Assembly (NCBI GenBank): GCA_946811185.2
Contig: OX328101.1
Coordinates: 17,654,122 to 17,718,121 of the forward strand
Length of the DNA stretch: 64,000 bases
DNA from: Hippopus hippopus
Taxonomy: Eukaryota; Mollusca; Bivalvia; Cardiida; Cardiidae
Direction: 5' to 3'
A program made the translations under genes and the position numbers. Within the stretch, counting starts at the first letter, position 1. Every line of letters begins with the position of its first letter. Under the pieces are notes generated by a model, which made no database searches, was not told the DNA's origin, and saw only the letters and a program-made list of their open reading frames with translations. Positions 32,144 to 43,599 of the stretch are shown piece after piece.

Positions 32144-32903
32144 CAGTGTTTCTCCCAGAGCGCTTTTCTTGCGTTTTTGACAATGATTTTTTAGCTGACG
32201 CACTAAAATTCGTTGTGTGTGTCTTTTCTGACACAACCAAAAAAATATCAGTTCAATCAAAACAATACTTTATAGTGCACACCATGACGTCGAGCCGAAA
32301 TACTAAGGGGCAAAATACGGTTTGTATATGCAGAGAAAGATTTCGTATGCCATGATTACTTTATATCGAGAGCTTATGATATGGCGCCCAGTGTCCAAAA
32401 CCGATTTTATTGATACTTTATTGATAAATATCTGCCAGTACTGCACAAAAAAAGAATTAAAGAACATGAATTGCTACCATCTGGCTTCTCTCTGACACAG
32501 TCACACATTTGAAACTCTTGTTTAGTAATAATTAACTAGGTAAGTAATAACTAATGTGTACGTTCTGTGTATTCTAGACGCTTTCCAAAATAGCAGGTAA
32601 ACCAAAAAAAAGAAACAGAAAGACTTACAGACTGTTTTGTTGTCCCTTCCACAAGTAAACACCTCGAAAACATGAAAAAAATGAAAAATCAACAAATGTA
32701 ACAAATATCCGGCTTTTGTCAGACTAAGAAAAATAGTTTCAGATCCGAGTCGGCGGAGTCAAGGGAAAGGTCCCTAAACGTGAATCTAAGTAGCTTTAAA
32801 AAGGCATTCATAAAGGTGACCCCCAAGATTTTTGTATGACCCCCAAACATTTGGAAGAGGGGTCACAAAGGACCCTCAAAAATTTGAAGCTGGGAGAACA
32901 CTG
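32144..32903. mobile_element. hAT-like non-autonomous element
   Basis: Inverted ends CAGTGTTTCTCCCAG and CTGGGAGAACACTG (one base difference). It is flanked by TATATATT and TATATTTT, an imperfect 8-bp duplication of the hAT kind. The 760-bp interior has no transposase frame. Confidence 0.62.
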
Positions 32904-33059
32904 TATATTTTAAAAGAATGCCGGTTGATCATGAGAAAAGAAGGGGGCGCAATAGAGCTCACATAATAAGACAGCATCGGATGGATAAGAGTGCAAAATA
33001 TAAAGAATCAGTGTCCAAGCTCTAGAAATGAAATTCATTATTTGAAAATGAATAAGAGT

Positions 33060-33235
33060 AAAGGAAGTTTTAAAATTCATTTGGTCAGAGTTGCTCTGAC
33101 TATGGGATTTGTGTTGGAAAAGGAAGGAAATTTGTGTAAGTTAAAATTGCTGGTCACCAGTATGTTTTCTTTTTGTCCATGATGTTCTCAAAAGTTTACT
33201 TCCTCAAAAATTGCGTTGCTTTGATAAAGGGTTAA
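33060..33235 (+). mobile_element. Partial M1 copy
   Basis: Palindrome remnant (GCTGGTCACCAG) and right end GATAAAGGGTTAA. The left terminus is missing. Confidence 0.55.
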
Positions 33236-33544
33236 GGGTCAAGCCATTCTATGGCACTTATCAGAAAAAGCATGTATAAAGGAATGTGTACAGGATTGAT
33301 TTTCAATCTAGCATGGTTTATCCTTTGATCTATATCCAATTTAATTTTTTCCACAATAATTCTATGTTGTGTATTGAATAACATAACAAGTAGAAGTCAG
33401 AGGGTATGGAAAGTGAACCAAGTTTAAAGGGTTTGCACATGTTAATGTCACGTTTACAATTTTGTTACAGCACTGTTCAGTTATTGAGGGGGCCAAAGAC
33501 TCTCAGACTTGCTTGATGCTTGACATGAACCTTGGTAGAGGAGA

Positions 33545-34279
33545 CTTAACGACAAAATTTTAGACTTGTCCAAATTGAAAGCATTTGCAGACGACAAAAT
33601 AAATGTGACTCAAAAATTGAACCTTGACTTCAGAAGAGTAGAAAACATTGCGGTTAAAGGAGAAAATGCTGGTTACCAGCGTCGTTAAAGAAGATGGCTC
33701 TTGAAAACATCATTGGAACAGGAGAATGTTTTGTTTTTCAGCATTATGTGCTCTACCTACAATATTTTTTACCCATTCTGGCACTAATCTAATAATTTGT
33801 GCCACATTTAATTTATAGTCTGCAGGATATTTTAACTCTTTACCGAACAACAAAATTTTAGACTGGTCCAAATTCAGAGCATTTGCAGACGACATATTAA
33901 ATGTAGCTGAAATGATGCTAATTGTCAGTGAAGGTGTACAAAACCTTGTAAAAGGAGAAAATGCTGGTTACCAGCGTTTTCTCCTTTTTCCACAAGGTTT
34001 TCAAAAGGCTTCTTCAGGGTCATTAAAACCAGGGATTGTTTGGTAAAGGGTTAACTCTTTAGCAAAGGACAAAATTTTGGACTGGACCAAATTGAAAGCA
34101 TTTGCAGATGACAAATTAAATATTGCTTGAACGGTGATTTCTGTATTTGATAGGCTAGAAAACATTGTGGGAAAAGAAGAAAATGCTGGTTACCAGCATT
34201 TTCTTCTTTTCTCACAATGTTTTCAAATGGCTGCTTCCTAAGGGTTGTTAAAACTCAGGATTGTGTGGTAAAGGGTTAA
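33545..34279. mobile_element. Chain of M1 copies
   Basis: A composite partial copy (33545-33835) in which a + half breaks at GGTTACCAGC and a - half follows. Then two full + copies, 33832-34054 and 34051-34279. All junctions share a TTAA, and the last ends GGTAAAGGGTTAA. Confidence 0.87.
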
Positions 34280-34437
34280 AGGCCAGTTTAAAACTTGGTC
34301 GTCTGAGAGAATATACCAAAGAATGTAGACTCAAGTTTGTTTGCCTGACATGGTAAAGAGCCAATAGCTGCAGGAAATGGGGAAATGGTTTATGAAAATA
34401 TTATGGTGTATTTTGCTAGTGCTACTGGGTTGTTTTT

Positions 34438-34660
34438 AATCCTTTATCAGACATAAATTTAGCAAGTTGTCAAAATTGAAAGCATTTGCAGACAACAAGT
34501 CGAATGTTACCTGTACTTAAAAAATGAAAGTTGACATTCAAAGGGTAAAAATAGTTGTTGGAAAAAGAGAAAGTGCTGATTACTAGCATTTTCTCCATTG
34601 CCCATCATATTTTCACCCTATTTTGTTATGGTTGTTAAAACTTGGGATTGTGTTGCAAAG
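34438..34660 (+). mobile_element. Worn M1 copy
   Basis: Recognised by AGCATTTGCAGACAACAA and GCTGATTACTAGCATTTTC. The terminal TTAA motifs are mutated. Confidence 0.6.
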
Positions 34661-34956
34661 GGCCACATGTGTCATCTATCTGTCATAACACACTGCCTAG
34701 AGGGTGTAAACGCTTCAATAACATGACAGGTAGTATATGACCATACACCACAGAAATATACTGTACCTACACAATAAAGATGATAGGTGAATACAAAATA
34801 GTTGCTATTTGTCCAGTTTAGCATCATAATCCATTACCGAGTACAAAGCTTGGCTTTTACTTTCCTGTCAATAGAGAGCCTGTAAAAACAGTTGTGGCTG
34901 GAGTTGTGTTGCATGTAAGCTGTGTTATTGTGTGAATCCTGTTATTAATTAGCCAC

Positions 34957-35210
34957 TGTCTGTATGAAAAAGGGGCTTAATGCATCTGAAAAAAATATCA
35001 ACCCAGGTCAGCCTGCCCAGTCCATGTGGGCTGACATGGGCCAAATCTTTTTGTTATCATCAACTTTTCTGCATGTTAAAGGACATTCTACATCAGGCTT
35101 CACTTGGTTGTTAAACAAAATGGATTTTATGGATTCATGATAATATGATGACTGGCTTGGAATCATGCATCTCGGAGATGCATTAAGCCCCCTTTTGCCA
35201 TAGCATGGCT
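34957..35210. mobile_element. MITE family D
   Basis: About 254 bp with inverted ends: AGGGGCTTAATGCATCTG left and GAGATGCATTAAGCCCCCTT right. The inside holds GTCAGCCTGCCCAGTCC, a near-palindrome. Confidence 0.75.
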
Positions 35211-35316
35211 TATGTGTTTGTAATTTTTTTACAAGCTGTGACTTGTTCAGAGTTTGATACCTGGAAACGGGTGTCAACTTTGCCAAAAGTTCAGCTGAAA
35301 AACGTTGCTTTCTGGT

Positions 35317-35481
35317 GTAGTTCACCAACCATTCTTAAGATTTTAGTTATAGATTTAGAAAGGAACACAACTTCTAATTGGCTAAACCACTTAGTTTAGC
35401 TAATAAGAAATTCTGTTACTTTGAAATCCAGAAATTTCTCATAAGACAAAGAAGTTCTTAAGAGTAGTTGGTGAATAAGGC
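35317..35481. mobile_element. MITE family B
   Basis: Ends TTCACCAACCATTCTTAAG and TTCTTAAGAGTAGTTGGTGAA; centre TTGGCTAAACCACTTAGTTTAG. About 165 bp, the same layout as at 20778. Confidence 0.78.
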
Positions 35482-35623
35482 TTCAGGTGCCTGTGGTCTC
35501 GACTTGATTTACTCTTGCTGTAAAGAGCTTTTAAGTGCCCAAAGCAAGGTTCAGATTCAGGTAGAAAGCTAGCCAGCTTTGAATTTTACTGGAATTTCTT
35601 TTCAAATTCAAAGCCTTTTTCTT

Positions 35624-36349
35624 TTAACTCTTTACTAAACAAACTACACTCATCCAAATTGAAAGCGTCTAAAGATGACAGATTTGAAAGTGATACAAAT
35701 GAACTTCAGTTGTTCTTTGACAGACCAGAAATCATGGTAGGAAAAGGAGAAAATGCTGGTTACCAGCATTTTTCCTTTTCCCACCATGTTTTCCAATGTC
35801 TTCTCCTTCAGGGTCATTAAAACTCAGATTGTGTATTAAAAGCCGAAAACCATGGAACCCCCAAAAAATATTTGTGTTTAGGGTTTCCTGGCCCTACCTA
35901 CATGTAGCTGCAGACCCTAAACTTTTTATCATACGTTTGAAAAAAAAAATCGGGTGTGATTTCAGTACATAGTCCATGTAAAAAGTTTCTGGGAAAAAAA
36001 AAAGAAATCCCTACCTACCCAACCTACAGCATCTCAGACCAAAACCCCAAACACAGATATTTTTTTGTTAGGCCTAAGAGAATATGTATCAGATTTAGAA
36101 TTAAGGTTGATGTGAGAAATTTCTATACTAGATGGCAAAATTTACAATTGCTTGAACTGAAAGCACTTTCAGACAATTCATTAAATGTGTCTCAAATAAA
36201 TTGGGCTCTGACAATGACAGGGTAAAACATGGTGGATAAGGAGAAAATTCTGGTTACCGTTATTTTCTCCTTTTGTTTTCCCCACATTGTTTTTAAAAGC
36301 TTTCTTTGTCAGAGTTTATAAAACACAAGATTTTGTGATAAAGGGTTAA
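35624..36349 (+). mobile_element. M1 copies flanking unique sequence
   Basis: 35624-35846 (+, intact palindrome, right TTAA changed) and about 36118-36349 (+, ending GATAAAGGGTTAA). The segment between them (35847-36117) shows nothing recognisable. Confidence 0.78.
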
Positions 36350-36784
36350 GTACTTCATTGCATCAGCTGTATGCAAGAAAACCTGTTGAAAGGTAAATTG
36401 CTTTCACACTTTTACACAATTGTATGTTAAACACATTACATTCTGTAGTTCTTTGTAAATTCGGTGCCATAGCTGAGACTGAGATTTACACAACTTGAGT
36501 TACTCTTGCAGATATTAGGGTGAAGATCAGACTTCATCATAGAAGGCACAAGCTGATTTCACATTCTATCTATTCTGTGTAATGTTTGTTGGATATTCTA
36601 GGAATTGCAGCTTTGACATTGCAATGTTCTCTTTTTTGTTAGAAAAATGTTCTTTTTCATTTGTGTAGGAGTAGCTCATTACCTGGGCAAATTACAACCT
36701 GTAGTGTTACTGAGCTGAAGCAAAGATCGTGCCAAATTGTCAGAATACTTAAATTTTGTTTTTATTGTAGAATTTTCTTGGCAC

Positions 36785-37055
36785 TGCTGAGCCATAGTAG
36801 AGCATTTTGTAGCATACAGGAATTGAGGCCAGTGGGTCATTGGTTTTATCCCCAGCGTGGCTAATTTCTTTATTAGGGTTGATGATAGTCATTGTGACAG
36901 GATTTATTCCTCTCTAACTGCATTGTTTTGACAATGGCTGTGTGGGAAAGCAGCCAGTGGATTGGGAAGAATAATGTTGCAAGTACTGTTAAAAAGAAAC
37001 TCCAGGAAAGCACGGATAGGTGCTTTTGCTGCAGCGATGTAACTAAAAGTATATT
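36785..37055 (+). mobile_element. Old SINE, type I, tail lost
   Basis: A diverged head (GAGCCATAGTAGAGC...) and clear body (GTGGGAAAGCAGCCAGTGGA, AGAAACTCCAGGAAAGCAC). The tail with CAATCAATC is missing. Confidence 0.75.
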
Positions 37056-37549
37056 CAGTGTTGTTCAATTCTTAGCATCACTAGTTATCTTTTTTAACCT
37101 GAACATTTGTTTGCAATTGATGAAAGTTATAGTTTTCTGTAGACATGTATGGTACAACAGTACAGCACAAGTTCTGCTTCAATTTTTTGTTGGGAGTTAA
37201 CTTCTAATTTGTGGCAGACAACTATAAAACTTCCCAAAAATATGGATACTAGGAATACTATTTTATCAAGTTAATTTGTGTGTCAAAAGGATCTATCTGT
37301 AACTAGTGTTCATGCATCAAGAAGAAGGAACATTAAAAATATGCAATCTTGATGATCAGTGGCTTGGCTTTCCTGAAAATTTGTTACTGATGCTGTTACA
37401 TTCATATCAAGTAAGATTTATCATAGGAAGGTGGTAACCTGGATTATGAATCTATTGGAATGTTTTGGAATTGTAAAATTCTCAAACAGAAGGAGACGCA
37501 ATCAGATTGTATCAGCAGGTGAAGACATAGGTTATGTACAAGAGGTTTG

Positions 37550-37695
37550 TTAACTCTTTACTATGCAATAAATTTTAGACTTGTCCAAACTCAAGGCATT
37601 TCCAGACAACAAAAAAAAGGTGACTCAAAAATTGATATTTGTTTTGGAAAAGGTTGAAAACATTGTGGAAAAGGAGAAAATGCTGGTAACCAATG
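37550..37695 (+). mobile_element. Left half of an M1 copy
   Basis: TTAACTCTTTACTATGCAAT through the left hairpin arm to GCTGGTAACCA, where it stops. It lies about 160 bp upstream of AFDN exon 2. Confidence 0.75.
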
Positions 37696-37851
37696 AGGTC
37701 ATTCATGTAGTTCTGACATGCTCAGAAAACTGTAGATCAGTGATAAATGAAAAAGCGAAACTCTGAAGTGGATAAATTTTACAAGAAACCTTACATTGTT
37801 AATGTTGCCCAATTTACCCAAGTCATAATTTTGTTGACTTTACTATTTCAG

Positions 37852-38044
37852 AATCTAGAGTTCCATGGTGTTGTGAGGTTCTATTTCCAAGATGAGGATC
37901 ATAATGTTGTCACAAAATGTATACGGGTGGCAAGCTCAGCCACAACCAAGGAGGTGGTTGATGTACTGGTTGAGAAGTTTCGACCAGACATGAGAATGCT
38001 GTCTCCAAATAGATACAACTTGTTTGAAGTCCATATCAATGGAG
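37852..38044 (+). CDS. AFDN: Afadin, exon 2 (Ras-association domain 1, main part)
   Basis: Exon after acceptor ttactatttcag, ending at donor ggag|gtaagt. It encodes residues 36-99, beginning NLEFHGVVRFYFQDEDHNVV, then the very conserved TKCIRV.S.AT motif and EKFRPDMRML, and ending NLFEVHING. This is the core of the ubiquitin-fold RA1 domain that binds GTP-loaded Ras and Rap1 in afadin/canoe. Entry phase 0 matches exon 1; one leftover G makes Glu with exon 3. An M1 copy carrying a nested hAT-like element starts only about 50 bp after the donor. Confidence 0.95.
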
Positions 38045-38095
38045 GTAAGTTGCCTAAAATCCTAAATCATTTTAGACATGCTCTGGCAAAGGGGT

Positions 38096-39691
38096 TTAAC
38101 TCTTTACCAGTCAACAAAATTTTAGACTTGTCCAAATTGAAACCATTTGCAGATGACAAAATAAACATGACTCAAAAAATTGAAACTTGAATTTGGAAGA
38201 GTAGAAAACATTGTGGGAAAAGAAGAAAATGCTGGTTACCAGCCAGGGGTGCGGAAGTCCTACGTCCGACTCGTCCGACTCGGGCGAATTTGACGTCGGA
38301 CAAGTGGCTTTTTGCAGTCTACTCGTCCGCGGACAAGTAGAAAATGAGGAGAAAATTGAAAGTAAAGATCTTTAACATTATCCTTGTGAAATAGAAATAT
38401 TCTCTTCGTCTCACTTCGTAAACTTCAACATTTTTAAATTGAACTATCAAACTATTCCCTGACATCTGGAATCAAAAACAAACATTTGGCTGAATCTGAT
38501 TTTATGTGCTACGCAGGCTTTTTATTGATTTTGACTGCACTGCAGTACGGCCGAAATGTTGTGGCTTCTTCGCGCCATTTGGTTTGTTTAATGGAGGCAA
38601 CCATAACTGAGGCGAGTTACTTTTTGCACATTATAACACCGCACGTAGACTTGACGCGGTTGTCATTTCCCTATCATTCAATATCAAATTCTTTTTTATT
38701 ATTCGCAAAAACTTGCAGCTGACAAAAAAAGTTGTCTTAATTTAACACTGTGGAACACATTCTTAGTCGGTTGCAGTAAACATATTTGAAAGAAAACCAA
38801 ACACGCTGTATCCAAGTAAAACATGTCAAGAACCGGGAAACATTACAAAAAGTTTGTTAAAAGGTCTGTAGACGATAAAGGCTAGCACAGCCATTTTACT
38901 TTCGGCGTAAAATGTTCAAATTCTTTGCAGATATAGATCTATCTGCAGGTAATCAAATCTCCGCATACTGAGTCTCAATCTGAAGTTTCGGGGCAGTCGG
39001 ACATCGCCGATCTCCCGTTGTCTGAAAACTAGACAATTGATATCATTGCACATGATGCAAACTCTACATCTCCAGACACAATAACCAAGCCTAGCCTTTT
39101 AACTTCCACAGATAATGATTTCCTTGTATCATATGATGGCTGGTAAGCAGTTCTGCTGAAGTATTAACTCCGGCACTCATACGTGTACCACAGTAGTGTA
39201 AAAAAAAAGGGCTGTAAGTGTAAACACTGAGATATTTGGCCATGGTCTAAGCAGTTATAGTGTAACTGTTGAATCTTTTTCAATTATTAAATTGTTGTAC
39301 CTTTCTATTTACTGTATGTATGTACAGTGCCATTAATTCGTTTTATTGACCTTGAAAGTTGGTCAGCTTTTTCCGAATTTGGCCAAAATCAAGCTTGAAT
39401 ATCCCAAAATGAAAGGCTAAGGCCCCTTCCCAATTTTTGGAAAAAAAGCCCAGTAAAGGTTTGCTTGATTACGGTACAGTCAGTTAGGTCTTTGCGTGCC
39501 ATTGTTTTGTTTTGGACAAGTAAGCTTCTCTGACGGACAAGTAGATTTTTTAGATTTACTTGTCCATGGACAAGTAGAAAATTTCAAGATTTCCACACCC
39601 CTGCCAGCATTTTCTCCTTTTCCCACAATGTTTTCTAAAAGGCTTCTTCCTCAGGGTTGTTAAAACCAGGGATTGTTTGGTAAACGGTTAA
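38096..39691 (+). mobile_element. M1 copy split by a hAT-like element
   Basis: The left part (38096-38243) runs from TTAACTCTTTACCAGTCAAC to GCTGGTTACCAGC. The right part (39604-39691) continues CCAGCATTTTCTCC to GGTAAACGGTTAA. The insertion point is the hairpin centre. It starts 51 bp after the AFDN exon 2 donor. Confidence 0.92.
38244..39603. mobile_element. hAT-like element with 5-bp target duplication
   Basis: 1360 bp, inverted ends CAGGGGTGCGGAAGTC and the complement of GATTTCCACACCCCTG (two differences). CCAGC is duplicated at 38239-38243 and 39604-39608. Near each end a further inverted block recurs: CTCGTCCGCGGACAAGTAGA left, CTTGTCCATGGACAAGTAGA right. No transposase frame is seen. 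The superfamily is tentative: CAGGGG ends suit hAT, whose usual duplication is 8 bp, although 5-bp groups are described. Confidence 0.78.
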
Positions 39692-39832
39692 TTTATACCA
39701 CACAACAAAATTTTGGACTTGATTAAATTGAAAGCATGTGCAGATGCCAAAATAATTGTAATTCAAATGATGAATTCCGTCTTTGACAGGGTAAAAAACA
39801 TTGTGGGAAAAGGAGAAAATGCTGATTACCAG
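39688..39832 (+). mobile_element. Left half of an M1 copy
   Basis: Shares the TTAA at 39688 with the previous copy and runs through the left hairpin arm to GCTGATTACCAG, then stops. Confidence 0.75.
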
Positions 39833-40406
39833 ACACTTCTAACCATAGTCACTTTTTGGGGTGGGCTGGAGAGGTCGGGGGGAGGGGAAAGAGAGAAATT
39901 GTTAAATGTAAATGAAGTTATGGTATAATGACCCTGAAAAAGACAGTCCCATTTTGAAGACATATTTTTTTTGATTATCTGGAAGTTGTTCAGTTTGGAA
40001 AGTATAAAGTTTGTAAGGGGTCATGCTTACTACACAGAAAATTCTGAACAGAATAGCTTTCATAATACTGACACCTGAAAACCATGGAGAGTTGTTTCTG
40101 ATTGTCCGTGGACTTGAGGAGTAATTCTAATTATCACAAACAGAACTTCACACTGCATAATTACCAAATTAAGGTCAGTGGAAATGAATGATTGGAATGT
40201 GAAACCCATTACCAAAAGATCCTGTGTATTTTTTTCTTGACTGAAAGCTTTTAAAACGCCACAAAAAGGAGTGCTGCATTTTCTTCTTTTTCAACCATGT
40301 TACCAGTGATAGACTGATTGCATCATTTGCCTGAATTTAGCTATTTTAATTGTCTATGAATGCTTTGAAGATAGACAAGTATGCATAAAAAAAATTGTGG
40401 TCTGTT

Positions 40407-40947
40407 AACCCTTTGCCATACATTTCCGAGTTTAAACCGTTTGCCATACGATCATGAGTTTTATTGACTCTGAGGAAGAAGGTTTTTAAAAAACAAAGTG
40501 GGAAAAGGAGAAAATGCTGGTAACCAGCATTTTCTCCATTTCCCTCAATGTTTTCTATCCTTTTTCAGACAACTTTTCCTTGTTGAGCTACATTAAATTT
40601 GTTGCCTGCAAATGCTTTATTGTCCAGTTGCTTCAAAAACCACAAGATTTTTAGGAGTTTTCTGTCAAAGAGAGATTCATTAAATTTTGGACTTGTCCAA
40701 ATGGAAAGCATTATAAAATTTGCAGATGACAACTTCCCAGTACCTGTTCATCAGATGAGAATATTTAAGATTTGTTCAAACTGAAGGCTTTTGCAGATGA
40801 CAAATTGAATGTGATAAAAAAAACAAAAATGTATGGGAGAAGGAGAAACTGCTAGTGACCATCATATTCTGCTTTTCCCGAAGTATTTTCAAAAACCATC
40901 CTTTTCATCAGAGTCATAAAAGCTTGGGATTGTTTGGGAAATAGTCA
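40407..40947. mobile_element. Degraded M1 copies
   Basis: 40407-40625 (-, good centre GCTGGTAACCAGC, with a short internal duplication of its left end at 40430). The remains of a + copy lie at 40680-40947. Confidence 0.68.
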
Positions 40948-41188
40948 ACCACTGAGTCAAGAAGAATCCCTATGAATGAATTACGGAACCTGTATCAAAT
41001 TGATAATGCCAAAAGTAAATATTTTGGAAAATTTGTTTGTTTTGGGTATTGGAAAGTATACATTGTCCTTGTATTAAAGGCTAAAAAACTGCTTTTAGTA
41101 AGTTTTTTTGAACTTGAAGGCACATGTCAAGCACTAACAACCTAATCCTCTACAAGACAATCATTTCACTAGACAATGGTTCTTATCC

Positions 41189-41982
41189 TTTACAGTTTAC
41201 CAAATAATCCTGTATTTTGTGACTCTGAGGTAGAAAGCTTTTGGAAAAAAAAAGGGGGAAAAGTAGGGCAAAGGAGAGATTGCTGGTAACCAGGATTTTC
41301 TCCTTTGACCTCACTGTTTTCTACCCTTTCTATTAGCCAATTTTATTATTTGAGCCATATTTAATTTATCAACAGTAATTGCTGTCATTTTGGAAAATTT
41401 TGTTGTCTAGTAAAGGGTTAAAAACTTTGTAGTAAATCACATGACTGTGTAAACCTCTTGAATTTTGCATTTTGTCCTTTTGTACTGGCAGTATCTACTC
41501 GTTTGTATTTTATACACTTCTTTCAAGATATTTTGACTATTAAACAGTGAAAACAAGTGCAATTGCACATGAATGTATTATGTTCAACAAATTTTCAAAG
41601 CAAAACAAAAGAAATTAAATCTGATAGGTAAAACAATACATGTATTTTTAGATTTTTTTTTCCGTATTGGACATACCGTATATGCACATATTATATGTAC
41701 TGTCATACCTGGAACAAACCAGAGTTTCTGAAGTTGATAGCAGAGCCAGGTGCTTACAGACCTTTTAAGTTAACCTCTGTCAACTAATCCTTGTTTTAAC
41801 AAGCCTGAGAAAGAGGCCTTTTGAAAACATTGCTGGAAAGGAGAAAATGCTGATAACAGCATTTGTCCTTTTCCCAACTATGTTTTCCACCATCTGTAAT
41901 AAAAATACCATCAATTGAGTTACCTTGAGTTGAAACTGGATTTGGATGGTTAAAAGTTTTGTCTGTTGGTACAGATTTAATG
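41189..41982 (-). mobile_element. Two worn M1 copies
   Basis: 41189-41420 ends TAGTAAAGGGTTAA. 41770-41982 begins TTAACCTCTGTC and has lost its right end. The intervening 41421-41769 shows no gene or intact repeat. Confidence 0.68.
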
Positions 41983-42148
41983 CATATTAACCTTAATAGG
42001 TATTTACTTTTTAAAAAAGATACACAGAATATCATGGATCATCCATTTCAATCAAATATAAAATGATTGCAGCAGATGATATTTTCCTGCCCTATGCAGA
42101 TTTAGATATCAGCATGAGGAAATTTCATACTACTACTATAGGGTCATT

Positions 42149-42180
42149 CCCCCCCCCCCCCCCCCCCAAAAAAAAAAAAA
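42149..42180 (+). repeat. Homopolymer pair: 19 C then 13 A
   Basis: A run of 19 C (42149-42167) is followed directly by 13 A (42168-42180), immediately upstream of a family D MITE. The exact run lengths may be an assembly approximation. Confidence 0.9.
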
Positions 42181-42184
42181 CATG

Positions 42185-42434
42185 AGTCATGCTCTGTGAA
42201 AAGGGGGCTTAATGCATCTGCTAAAAGTTTCGACTCAAGTCAGCCTGCGCAGTGTGCGCAGGCTGACTTGGGTGGAAACTTTTTGCTATCGGTCAAATTT
42301 CTGTGTGTCAAAGGACCAGTCTACCTTATTATTTGTTCGGTTGGTATAGAAAATCAATATTATGGTGCCATAAGAGTGTGATGACTTGTGCGATATTCAG
42401 AGATGCATTTAGCCCCCTTTTGGCAGAGTAGGCT
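42185..42434. mobile_element. MITE family D, best copy
   Basis: Ends GTCATGCTCTGTGAAAAGGG and CCCCCTTTTGGCAGAGTAGG. The inner palindrome CAGCCTGCGCAGTG / TGCGCAGGCTG lies at about 42240-42266. About 250 bp, no coding capacity. Confidence 0.8.
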
Positions 42435-42877
42435 CATATACAGGTAGCTCATACACAATTAGTCGGACCATCATTTTAAACAGGTATAAAATTATTGCAA
42501 AAAATTACATGTATTGTTTTTCCTAGTTTATGCATTCACTTGGCCCAGATATAGGTATCTGCATACAAAATTTTAAATTACTTGTGGAGGATCAGTTTGC
42601 AAAGAAATATAATATATGTAGCTCCTGCACTACACCTCAGATCATCATTGTAAAAAAGAAATAAAACTCTTGCAACAAATGGCATTGATTGCATTTCCTA
42701 CCCTATGCATTTAGTTGACCCAGATTCAGGTATCTGCATACAAAATTTAAACCACTAGTAAAGGATCAGTTTGCATTGAAATAAAATACAGGTAGATGAC
42801 AGCTGAAATAATTGTTGAATAGTCAGCAGGTCTACAGTCTGTCCTATTTTACTTACCAGTAGATCATTTCCTCTTGC
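42435..42877 (+). repeat. Diverged direct duplication
   Basis: Two related segments about 180 bp apart: CAGATATAGGTATCTGCATA near 42546 and CAGATTCAGGTATCTGCATA near 42721. Each is followed by CAAAATTT...AAAGGATCAGTTTGCA and a T-poor stretch. No gene was seen. Confidence 0.5.
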
Positions 42878-43336
42878 TTAACTTTTTGCCACACGACAAA
42901 TTTTAGCATAATCCAAGTTGGACGCATTTGCAGATGAAAAATTAAATGCTACTCAAAAAAAAATTGTCTTTTAAAAGGGTAGAAAAATTGTTGGAAAAAA
43001 AAAGAAAATGCAGGTAACCGCCAGCATTTTCTTGTTTTCCCACAATGTTTTCAAAGCCTTCTCCCTCAGGTTGGTTAAAACTTTGGATTGTATGGAAAAG
43101 GGTTAACTCTTTACCACACGACAAAAGTGTAGACTTGTCCATAATTATAAAAAGCAGTTGCAGATGGCAATTTAAATGTAGTTTAAATGATGGACTTCGT
43201 TTTTGATAGGGGAGAAAACATTGTGGGAAAAGGAGAAAATGCTGGCAACCAGCATTTTCTCCATTTCAGGCAATGTTTTCAAAACAATTCTTTATCAGGG
43301 TTGTTAAACTGTGTGATTGTGTGGTGAGGAGATAAG
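42878..43336 (+). mobile_element. Two M1 copies sharing one TTAA
   Basis: 42878-43106 (palindrome disturbed by an extra GCC) and 43103-43336 (centre GCTGGCAACCAGC, right end GGTGAGGAGATAA). The junction is one shared TTAA. Confidence 0.85.
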
Positions 43337-43599
43337 GAACATTTTGCATCTTACAGAGTATGTAATTTACTTTTGAAAAACTAAACAACTGGCAAAAGCA
43401 GCAGGTGCTTGATACAAGCAATTTCTCCTTTTATTGCAATGTTTCATATGAAATTGTATATGAAACTTTATCAGTGTTGATGATTTGTAATAATATATGA
43501 GCATGTTGTCACAGTTGTCTGCAGAAAAATTTTCATATATTCAGTGCTCTATGGCATACTTATGTTGTGCTAAAATTGAGAACAAAGTGGTCAGTCAAC

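Noticed and set aside
37747..37851. N-terminal extension of the frame over AFDN exon 2
   Set aside because: It begins in intron sequence. The acceptor at 37850-37851 joins exactly in phase with exon 1 and gives the family-typical sequence.
42149..42180. C-run followed by A-run as a retrotransposon tail
   Set aside because: No SINE or LINE body precedes it on either strand; it is more likely a simple repeat.
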